IMG/VR virus record: IMGVR_UViG_3300013125_000006
Span: 1 to 64,000 of that record
Direction: 5' to 3' (one strand)
Length of the DNA: 64,000 nucleotides
Origin: a virus
Below are positions 56,587 to 64,000 of this stretch, in pieces (the stretch's first letter is position 1; each line of letters starts with the position of its first letter). The translations under genes were made by a program, and so were the position numbers. A model generated the notes under the pieces. The model did no database searches. It was not told the origin of the DNA and was given only the letters and a program-made list of their open reading frames with translations.

Positions 56587-57825
56587 ACTCTTATGTATTG
56601 TTACTGCATATCCATAGTCAATAGATTTCTTTCTTATTAATCTGTTTTCATAATATAAATTATTAGGAGTAGTAAAACTACTCAGAATTCTATAATATTC
56701 TTTCCAAAGCATACTAGACTTTCTAGACCCACGCATTTTATAATTAATAGCCTCAAGTCTAAATGCTTCTATAGTTAACCCAAGTCTTTTCGTATCATTG
56801 TAAGATAATTCATTAGATAATATATTAAAATCTAAATTAACATTATCAGTAGAATCAAAAACAGTTAGATTAAATCCTGGAAAAATTCCAACATTTGGGA
56901 TATTAATATTAATCTTCTTTGGCTCTTCAATAATTATATAATCCATTCCATTCCAAAAATTACCATAGCCAAATTCAAAATTATCATAACAAGTTAGAAT
57001 TTCATTTTTTCCATACTCTTCATTATTAAAATAGTAATTATGAAGTTTTTTATTAAATAATTCAACTCTGTCATTAGTATATGATAGTATTTTTGTCTCC
57101 ATAATATCAGTATTTTTTGTGGCTTCGTCTATATATTTTATACCCTCCCTAAGAAATTCTATAGGATTATTTGTAACATAAATAGAACCAAATTCTGATT
57201 CTCTAGTTTCAAAATTATTAATATAATTTTCTCTACTTAACAAGAGTATTTCAGATAATGCAGAATCTTCCTTTTGTCTAAAAATATGTGTTAAATAAAA
57301 TATATCTTCAGTATCAAAAACCTTGGAAAAGTAATCAGAATTTACAGGTCTTAACTGTGCAATATCTCCTATAAATAATATCTTAGAATTATGTTTAACA
57401 CACCTATCAATTAACAAATCATATAAATAATCATTAACCATAGACGCCTCATCAACAATTACTAAAGAATTGGATGGAAATTCCTCAGATGTTTTATGGA
57501 TAAGAAATTTTAAATCATTAAAATCTAAATCTATTAATTCAATATTAGGAGCAAGAGAAAGAAGTTTATGTATTGTCAAGGCAGTACTCTGGGTAAAATT
57601 TTGAAGCACATTTTTAGCTTTGTGTGTAGGAGCACATAAAACATAATTCTTTCTAATTTTATATAAAATATCTATTAATTCTGTGGTTAAAAAGCTTTTA
57701 CCAGTTCCGGCAAATCCAGAAATGGTAAAAGCTATTTTTGTTTTGGATTCTAAAAACTCTAGTATTAATTCCAAAGCTTTTTTTTGATCATCACTTAACA
57801 TATTATCCACATTTACTTGACCCAC
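56587..57825 (-). CDS. Dda/RecD-like SF1 helicase, exon 1
   Basis: Motif I is ISGFAGTGKSF, followed by CAPTHKAKNVL (Ia), TIHKLL, LVIVDEASM (II), ILFIGDIAQLRPV (III) and HIFRQ, the order and wording of Dda/RecD2-type 5'-3' helicases. The exon ends YAVTIHKS. The full protein is about 456 residues after splicing. The start could also be ATG 57801 (MLSDDQKKAL), which touches the end of the ribonucleotide reductase gene at TAATATG. A replication or repair helicase role is expected, as for T4 Dda. Confidence 0.85.
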
Positions 57826-58400
57826 AATCTCTGCATATCATACAACCTCCTTCATAGATAATATTATGACTTCCACAGTTATCACATACTGCTCCTGTTG
57901 CTTCAGTTCCATCAGGCACAAACAGCTTCAAAGATCTTATTAATCCAGCTTGAAAGCTATTCATACCTTTATTGGTAAAAGTTAGTCCATCAACTACTTT
58001 AATAACCTTTTCAGTCGGAGTACCTTCACGTAATAATGCAGAAACAAATCTTGCATAATTCCAATATTCTTTATTGAACACACGATTCAATCCTCCAACA
58101 GTATTTACATAACCATACTTATCAAGATATGAGAAATCATATCTAGAACCTTCTGGTAATGAGACTTTAATGATTTTACCACTTTCTATATAAGAAGGAA
58201 TTGGTAATTCATCTAGGTCATTTATTCCTGTAAAGATTTCATAAGCCTTATCTCCATAAACTCCAACAAAAGAAATCCAGTTCTTTTTATCTTCATTCTT
58301 GAATCTTAAGACTTTGCAATCTAATTCATCAGGTCTATGGTCACTCATTTTTGGGGTTTCTTCTTTTACAAGAATACCACTCCTACTTCCATCACGATAG
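57803..58400 (-). CDS. nrdJ: Class II ribonucleotide reductase, exon 3 (C-terminus, zinc finger)
   Basis: This exon starts with a single base completing Val, then YRDGSRSGILVKEE and about 180 more residues, ending with CDNCG and CMICRDCGSSKCG. The Cys-rich end is the C-terminal redox and zinc module typical of NrdJ-type reductases. The apparent start at the ATG at 58348 is internal. It ends in TAA at 57803 next to the helicase start. Confidence 0.85.
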
Positions 58401-59480
58401 CAATCGTTCTTATACTTTCATATAAGTTTGGACTATACCATAATCCTAGTGTCTAGGATTCTTCCATTATAGTCTCTGAACGTCTTGTAATCCATTTATA
58501 TTTATAACAAGATACGGGACATTCTCCAATATAATCTAATAATTTATTTAATGATTGATTATTAAAATAATATTTATAACTCATATTTCCTCGTTTATCA
58601 CAATGAGTAGTAACACTATTATCAATATTTTCTTTTAGTCAATTTAAAATAAATGGATTTAAATGTTTACAAGTAATTGCTCCTGCATTATTTAATGTTC
58701 CATTTTGTTTTTTAACTCCTCCATCGCCAATATACCACCACAATAAATTTATATTAGTTAATACAATATTTGGTAGTATTTTTCTATTTTGAGATTGAGT
58801 ATCCATTATTTCTTTTGGATAAAATAAATTATATAAATCTAAAAATTCGGGCCGAGTTTCTGTTTGAAAACTATAACAACCTGATTGTCTATTTATTTGG
58901 ATATTTCCACACTTAATTCCATTTTCAGAAAATAAGTTCATTATATATTCAATAACTTCTTTATGTTTATCAGTATATTGGAAATATGGATTAATTCCTT
59001 TTGGAACTAAACGTAATCCACCATCACCTAATAACATTCCTATTAATTGTTGTGTAAAAATTCCAGAAAAATTAATTTCATTCTTTTTATTAAATTTTTT
59101 CACGCTTTCTTTAACAGACCTTGGAGTAATACCTAACTTAATAAGTTCCCTTCGTATTGTCCCAATATTTAATGAATATTCTTGGGAAAGTTTATTCATA
59201 CTCTCTCCATTTTCATATTTTGTTTTAATTTCTTCTAATAGATTAGAATTTCGCTGCTGATTGTCCATTTTATAAAATTTAAAGGTTTAACATAATTGAC
59301 AAAGATACTAATAATCTTTGAATAAAATATTAAAAAATTTAAATTTTAACTATTACTATAATTTTCCTACCTTCACACTTATCCTCTCAGATTATGTTGT
59401 GGTTTATAGTATTTTAGGAGATTCCAGCAATTTAGAAAGTTTTCATTTGTTTGTTACCAAACAAAGCCGCCTATCTTTCG
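58401..59480 (-). ncRNA. Group I intron 2 in ribonucleotide reductase gene
   Basis: Exon 2 ends ATAACCGT (59481) and exon 3 begins CTATCGTGAT (58400), restoring CKGITVYRDGSR. The exon ends in U and the intron ends in G. The - strand shows AATTGCTGGAATCTCC, a P7-like CGTTCAGAGACTA (near 58470-58483) and the partner TATAGTCC close to the 3' end. Its 1080 bases carry an LAGLIDADG gene whose end overlaps P7. Confidence 0.87.
58453..59268 (-). CDS. HTH plus LAGLIDADG homing endonuclease with in-frame TGA (Trp), 271 aa
   Basis: Residues about 10-45 are a helix-turn-helix (NKLSQEYSLNIGTIRRELI). The LAGLIDADG motifs are QLIGMLLGDGGLR and NLLWWYIGDGGVK. The frame meets TGA at 58639-58641 and continues as a further 62 residues ending with DYIGECPVSCYKYKW and a tail to TAG at 58453. 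The C-P-V-x-C-Y-x-Y-K-W ending is typical for this enzyme type, so the TGA is read through, most simply as Trp. Its 3' end lies in the intron core. Confidence 0.78.
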
Positions 59481-59936
59481 ACGGTTATTCCTTTACAATT
59501 CATTTCATGAGCAAATTGATAGATATCTGAAATTGTCTTTTTTTCAGTATCTTTTGCCACATTAACAGTTGAGCTTATAGAATGTGTAGTATATTTTTGT
59601 AACATAGACTGCACCATGACTCTTTCTTCTGCACTAAGATCTTGTGCAGTATTATTATGCCATGGAGATTGTTTAATTAATTCATCCAATTCCTCTTTAG
59701 AGAATTCAGATAAATCTCCTGTATCTGGGTTAGATGTTATTAATCTATTTTCATTATACCAAACTTTTAATTTTGGATGAACAACATTATAGTTTTTAAA
59801 TCCAACTCCATTTTGATCAACAAAATCTGGAATTTCTCCAACATTACACTTCTTTCTTCTAATATAATATAAACTAAATACAGGTTCACAACCACTAGTA
59901 GTTCCTGCCATTATACTTATAGTTCCAGTTGGAGCG
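59481..59936 (-). CDS. nrdJ: Class II ribonucleotide reductase, exon 2
   Basis: 152 codons read (with the first base completing Ile) APTGTISIMAGTTSGCEPVF through NVAKDTEKKTISDIYQFA to NCKGITV. This is the conserved barrel end of class II reductases, including P-T-G-T-I-S and G-C-E-P-V-F. The apparent start at ATG 59911 is internal. Confidence 0.85.
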
Positions 59937-60245
59937 CATATGTTTTGTGTAAGTTCTTTATCTTACACTCTCCTCATTTCTAAGGAGTATCGGACTATAT
60001 CATCATCCTGATAATTAGGATGTTGGATTTTCGTGCGGGAGATTATTGTTAGGCTCACTCCCGTAGTCTCTGAACCTTCTAAACTCTTTTAACCTAAGTT
60101 TAGGTTGGCTGCTGATTAACTTGAACAATTTTTTTACAAAAATCAATAAAAATTTAAAAATTATTAAAATATTGAATTGTTTTTAGCTTTCCAGCAATTT
60201 ATCCAATTTTTCAAAACCTATTACTAGGTTAAGCCACCAAAATTA
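59937..60245 (-). ncRNA. Group I intron 1 in ribonucleotide reductase gene (no ORF)
   Basis: A 309-base interruption lies between AGTACCAT (exon end at 60246) and CGCTCCAACTGG (exon start at 59936). Removing it gives STIAPTGTISI. Exon end U and intron end G agree with group I splicing. Visible core: AATCAGCAGCCAACC, GGTTCAGAGACTACGGG (60060-60076) and GATATAGTCC (59992-60001). It lacks an endonuclease gene and is a minimal intron. Confidence 0.88.
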
Positions 60246-62731
60246 ATGGTACTCCATGAAATATTTCTTCTTCCGAATATTCTCATTCTCTGCCATTCAG
60301 AAGGAAATTCCTGCATTAAGAAATTAAAAAATTTATTATTACCAATATAGTTAACTTCATCTAGTTCCTCATTATTATTGGAATATTCTTTATTTCCATC
60401 ATAATCTGGAAAAGGAGAATTTAATATAGCTAAATCTATAGTAGCATCTAACTCTGCCTTCATTTTTAATTTCATAAGTTCCCCAATAATAGGAGAATTA
60501 TAGTTAAGATTAAGAGCAGCCATCATATCTCCTAATGCTGTTATTCCAGTACCAGTTCTTCTACCAGCTTTTCCAATTTCATTAACTTTTTCCCAAAATT
60601 CTTTTTCTTTATTTTGTGAAATAGAAATTATTCTATTTATAGCCTCAATCTCTAAATCAACTAAAATATCAGCTATAATCTGTGCTTCATAAAACACTCT
60701 ATATGCTAAGTCCTTATTAATTTTTGCAAGAGGTGTAAAAGGAGATTGAACAAGGGAGTATAAATTAGAAGCTATTAACCTACAACTATCATATGGAGAT
60801 AAGGGTATTTCTCCGCATTGAGCAGTCATGACATGATTAAATAAGGCGGAATGATTTTTATTATCAGTTACACAATAAACATCACTATTTCCAATTAATT
60901 CTATAGATTCTATTTGAATAAATCTACTTGCATCTCTATTTGGATTTGCAATTAAAGGTATTCTATGAGTAATTAAACCTAATTCAATTAATTGTTTAAC
61001 ATAATAAGCAGAAATTACCAGTCTATAACAAGTTTGACAAGCATAAATTTCTCCTTTAATTTCTTTCTGCTGTTCTTCTTTAATAATACCAATAGTACTT
61101 CTAATACCCAAGGTTATTAACATAGATTTAACATTTGTTAAAAATTCTTTATTAATGGATGTTATTGCTAAAGATCCACCAGAATCATTTAATGTTCCAT
61201 CAGAATCTAATAAACCTGCCAACCATGCTAATCTAGTTTCTTTACAAACTTGAGTAGGAACAAAAGTCTTTAATGGAGACATTTGATTAACAATAATAGT
61301 TCTAATTTTATTATTAACTAAATCTAAAGTTCCATATTCTTTTACATTTAGATATGGGATTAAATCAATTTTTTCTCCATATAAATCTATAAAATACCTA
61401 GTATCTCTTCCTTTTTCTATGGAAATAGTGCCATCTCCTGCAAAAAATCCTTGAGTATATGCATTTTTATCTACACCATAAGAATCAGAAAATTCTATCA
61501 AGGGGTATACAAATTTAGACAATTTATCTCCAATTTTACAATCTTTTAATTGTTTTCTAATACCATCTTTTAAAATAAATTCATGATAATTGGTACAAGT
61601 TAAATCAGTACCATCAGAAAAAACAACTTTAAAAACTTGCTCATTATCAGAAGTTTGAAAGGGGGTTACTAAAGTCCATTCTTTGCCATTCCAAATTTCA
61701 ATTTCCTGATTAAGTAAAGTTACAATTGATTTAAATCCCTCTTTGGTTAATAAAGTTGTTTCTGGTGTAACACAAGGATTTGTAGATACAGCCCTAAATT
61801 TATCATAGACAGAAGCTGGATCATTTTCAATTATATTATCCCAGAATAATATTCCAGGTTCTGCGCTAGACCAAGCACAATGAATTATAGAATCCCACAA
61901 TTCTTTAGCTCTAACTTTTTTAATATATATTATTGAGTTATCTGTATGATCCTCAATATAAGTAAGTTCATTATAATTTACATTTAAATATTCTTCACTA
62001 AATATAGACAGGTCTTTCTCACAAGGCCATCTTAATATATAGTCTCTGTCATTTTCTACTGCATCCATAAAATCTTTAGAGATCCTAACAGATACATTAG
62101 CTCCTGTTACTTTAGTTAAATCCTGTTTAATTTTAATAAATTCAGGACTATCAGGATGTTTTATATCAATGCTCAACATTAATGCACCTCTTCTACCATC
62201 TTGACCAATAGTATTTGTTACCTGACTATAAAGTTCCATAAAAGGAACTACACCGCCTGTCGTTTTAGCAGCATTATTAACAAAAGCACCAGCAGGTCTA
62301 AGATTAGATAAATCAGTTCCATTGCCACCTCTTCTTTTATAAATTTCTGACATTTCTCTTGCAGTATCAAAAATTTGTTCTATGGAATCTCCTGTTTTAG
62401 TAACAAAACAATTTGATAGTGAAACAGGTTTTCCACTACCTATACCAGCTAGAACAGAACCTCCTGGAATGATATATTTAAAATCTTTAAATAAATCTAA
62501 GAAAGATTCATATCTATCTTTATTAGAAAGTCTTTCTCTACCATATTCACTTAATGATTTCCAGGCATAGTCAGTTAATTGTTCTGAATTTTTTTTAAAA
62601 TTATCTAGCCTTGCAAATTCAGAAGCTATTCTCCCAAAGAATTCATCCAATGTCTCTTTATTATGTTGATATTTAGATACCCAAGCATCATATGCTAAAT
62701 CATCCCCTAAAAAATAATTATTATTTTCCAT
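60246..62731 (-). CDS. nrdJ: Class II (adenosylcobalamin-dependent) ribonucleotide reductase, exon 1 with intein
   Basis: The chain begins MENNNYFLGDDLAYDAW and includes SLSNCFV (redox Cys), RRGGNGTDLSNLRP, GRRGALMLSID, AEPGILFWDNI, then STNP interrupted by an intein, then CGEIPLSPYDSCRL (active-site Cys and Glu). The exon ends FGRRNISWST, and the remaining sequence up to the local stop is intron. Extein length is about 860 residues over three exons. The enzyme makes deoxynucleotides with a B12 cofactor and needs no oxygen, consistent with a gut phage. The precursor must lose two introns and one intein to be active. Confidence 0.9.
60818..61774 (-). other. Intein in ribonucleotide reductase (LAGLIDADG type), 319 aa
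   Basis: The intein starts at Cys of CVTPETTLLTKEGF directly after STNP and ends ...HSALFNHVMTAQ just before CGEIPL, the active-site Cys serving as the +1 residue. The splicing domain blocks are visible at both ends. The inner part carries LAGLIDADG motifs FFAGDGTIS and WLAGLLDSDGTLN, so it is also a homing endonuclease. The last two residues are Ala-Gln instead of His-Asn; terminal Gln is known in some reductase inteins, but the lack of the penultimate His is less common. Confidence 0.85.
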
Positions 62732-62733
62732 TT

Positions 62734-63000
62734 TTATTCTTTCAGTATTTTATTTATTTCTTCCAACCAATTTGGGTTACTTTCAGACCATATTGCAGCA
62801 TATTCTTCTAAATTTTCATTTTCAAATACTATTAATGGAACAGCTTTTGTACCATGCCTAGTCATAATTGGAATCGCTTTCTTAAGATCTTTTAAATAAG
62901 TGATATTATATTTTTCAACATATATTTTTTCATCTATTTTATTTACAATATCTAATATAAAATCAACATCATCATCATAGATTACTTTAAGAATTTTCAT
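62734..63000 (-). CDS. Thioredoxin-fold protein lacking CxxC, 88 aa
   Basis: A small alpha/beta protein with pattern MKILKVIYDDDVDFIL and then RHGTKAVPLIVFENENLEEY, the cis-Pro region (A-V-P) of thioredoxin/glutaredoxin folds. No CxxC pair is present in the usual place, so it may not be a redox enzyme itself. It lies two bases upstream of the ribonucleotide reductase gene, suggesting a related role or a vestigial reductant. Confidence 0.55.
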   Translation of the reverse strand: MKILKVIYDDDVDFILDIVNKIDEKIYVEKYNITYLKDLKKAIPIMTRHGTKAVPLIVFENENLEEYAAIWSESNPNWLEEINKILKE

Positions 63001-63023
63001 ATTAATTAATTACAATTATAGAT

Positions 63024-63362
63024 TTATTCATATACTGTAATTGTTCCCTGCTTTGGAAATACCTCAGTAATAAAGCCAGGATAATCAAATCCAGTGTATG
63101 GACTATAATTATATTTAGCTTCAAAATACTTATTATCACTGATCCTTTTAAAGACTGATAAATTAGTAGTATATCCCTTTTCTAAGTCAACATAAATTTT
63201 ATCTGAAATAATTGCAAAATCATCTGAAAAGTGATTTTTTATTTGATTTCCATTTAAGTCAAAATACTCATTATATATTTCTTCTGAGCAATTATCAAAA
63301 TAATACTCATTGATTAATGGCCCTATTTCAAATTCAGAAACTTTGATACGCTCTCTTTCCAT
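63024..63362 (-). CDS. Hypothetical acidic protein, 112 aa
   Basis: Frame MERERIKVSEFEIGPLINEY to a beta-rich end (FITEVFPKQGTITVYE) with a TAA or TAG-type stop close to the next gene. Acidic, aromatic-rich, no family recognised. It precedes the thioredoxin-fold gene. Confidence 0.5.
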   Translation of the reverse strand: MERERIKVSEFEIGPLINEYYFDNCSEEIYNEYFDLNGNQIKNHFSDDFAIISDKIYVDLEKGYTTNLSVFKRISDNKYFEAKYNYSPYTGFDYPGFITEVFPKQGTITVYE

Positions 63363-63419
63363 TATTATACTTTTAATAAACGATTAATAATCATAGTTTT
63401 TTCAAACTTTATCTTATTT

Positions 63420-63839
63420 TTAATAATTTTCTTCTTTTATCCATTTATATCCTTTATATATCTCATATCTTCCGTTATAACAATTTCTAATCATAGTAAT
63501 AGAATATCCTAATTCTTGATGTATTTCAACAGCACAACTCCATCTTTTAACTATATCTCCTTTTAAATCTAATTGTAAGATTGGAATAGATCTTGGGTTC
63601 TTTTCTAAAGTTTTTCCATACATGGAATTTCCCTCTCCTTTTCTAGATTCACTCATTTTCTTTCTAGTTTTCTCTGAAAATTTAATACCTACTATACCAT
63701 CTCCTCCATCAGTTGTATTATATCCAAATTGAGAATTAGTTGAATCAAATTTTTCGATAAATTCAACTTCTTTATCACAAATTATAGATAATTTTATGAA
63801 AAAACTATATTTTGAAAAAATTATAACATTAAAGATATA
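63420..63839 (-). pseudogene. GIY-YIG/HNH-type homing endonuclease remnant (N-terminus lost)
   Basis: The frame reads EVEFIEKFDSTNSQFGYNTTDGGDGIVG, then KMSESRKGEGNSMYGK and a NUMOD1-like DNA-binding end with CAVEIHQELGYS. This matches the back half of GIY-YIG homing endonucleases. Upstream the frame stays open for about 30 codons but has no GIY-YIG motif and no plausible start, so the catalytic part is missing. It stands free next to the end of another gene. Confidence 0.55.
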
Positions 63840-63850
63840 AATGTGTTTTA

Positions 63851-64000
63851 TTAAATAATTCCTAGTAATCTTCCAATTAATAGGGTCTTTTCTGGTTTAT
63901 TAAGGATATCCTTTTTATCATCAGTAATAATTTGTGTAAAAGCATTATATACATCATATAAAGATGGATCTATTCCTTCTGGAATAAAATAACTGCTTTC
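63851..64000 (-). CDS. C-terminal 49 residues of an unidentified gene (continues beyond window)
   Basis: The frame is open from the right edge and reads ESSYFIPEGIDPSLYDVYNA to LLIGRLLGII before TAA at 63851. It is helical and not recognised. The endonuclease remnant follows after a few bases. Confidence 0.5.
   Translation of the reverse strand, partial: ESSYFIPEGIDPSLYDVYNAFTQIITDDKKDILNKPEKTLLIGRLLGII

Noticed and set aside
58639-59268. Homing endonuclease ending at TGA 58639
   Set aside because: A typical C-terminal segment (YIGECPVSCYKYKW) follows in the same frame, so the TGA is internal.
59909-59950. Alternative reading N-I-C-A-P-T-G at the start of reductase exon 2
   Set aside because: Splicing AGTACCAT to CGCTCCAAC gives the expected S-T-I-A-P-T-G and satisfies the U/G rule; the alternative does not.
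1-64000. TAG recoded to Gln, as in other crAss-like phages
   Set aside because: TAG is used as a normal stop (for example 10060, the Pnk gene, the zinc-ribbon gene) and does not occur inside conserved frames.
1-64000. tRNA genes, including a UGA suppressor, and CRISPR arrays
   Set aside because: No cloverleaf-like segment with a T-loop and no regularly spaced repeats were found by eye; a suppressor tRNA must be sought elsewhere in the genome.

Overview
This window looks like part of a very AT-rich double-stranded DNA phage of the crAss-like group (Crassvirales), which infect Bacteroidales. The supporting features are giant virion genes carrying an RNA-polymerase-like DFDID motif and a zincin motif, the small virion proteins with SGIHIKP-type and GALHARKN-type segments, and an opposing block of nucleotide-metabolism and replication genes. 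No tRNA, rRNA or CRISPR array was seen.

The key to reading the window is the genetic code. In the + strand half (1 to 43552) nearly every gene is cut by in-frame TGA codons, with the same frame staying open after each one. Read with TGA as tryptophan (as in genetic code 4), more than 50 internal TGA codons disappear. The many short fragments then collapse into 13 tightly packed virion genes ending in TAA (one in TAG). Independent support comes from conserved tryptophans encoded by TGA, for example the F-W-M-K motif of a DUF192 protein at 9374.

Late region (+): a partial structural gene (1-903); two tail proteins (884-7436); five small virion proteins (7429-10062); a terminator; two large virion proteins (10143-16309); then four giant genes. 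These are a 3070-residue protein with an SF1 helicase domain (16325-25537), a roughly 2982-residue putative virion RNA polymerase split by a group I intron inside its DFDID motif (25547-35538), a protein with a HEFLH zincin motif (35542-38946), and a protein with a PD-(D/E)xK nuclease motif (38948-43552). They are probably packaged and injected with the DNA. A strong hairpin at 43561-43597 separates the converging transcripts.

Early region (- strand, 43598 to 64000): a lysozyme; polynucleotide kinase and an RNA ligase (an RNA-repair pair); dNMP kinase, ThyX, dUTPase and a class II ribonucleotide reductase (nucleotide supply); an ATP-dependent DNA ligase and a Dda/RecD-like helicase (replication); and many small unknown proteins. 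These genes use TGG for tryptophan. The clear in-frame TGA codons on this strand lie in two intron-borne homing endonucleases and one decayed exonuclease fragment.

The window is crowded with self-splicing elements: one intron in the RNA polymerase gene, one in the RNA ligase, one in the helicase, and two introns plus an intein in the ribonucleotide reductase. All sit in highly conserved codons. Four introns carry homing endonucleases (three LAGLIDADG, one GIY-YIG). Splice sites were inferred from protein continuity and the group I rule (exon ends in U, intron ends in G).
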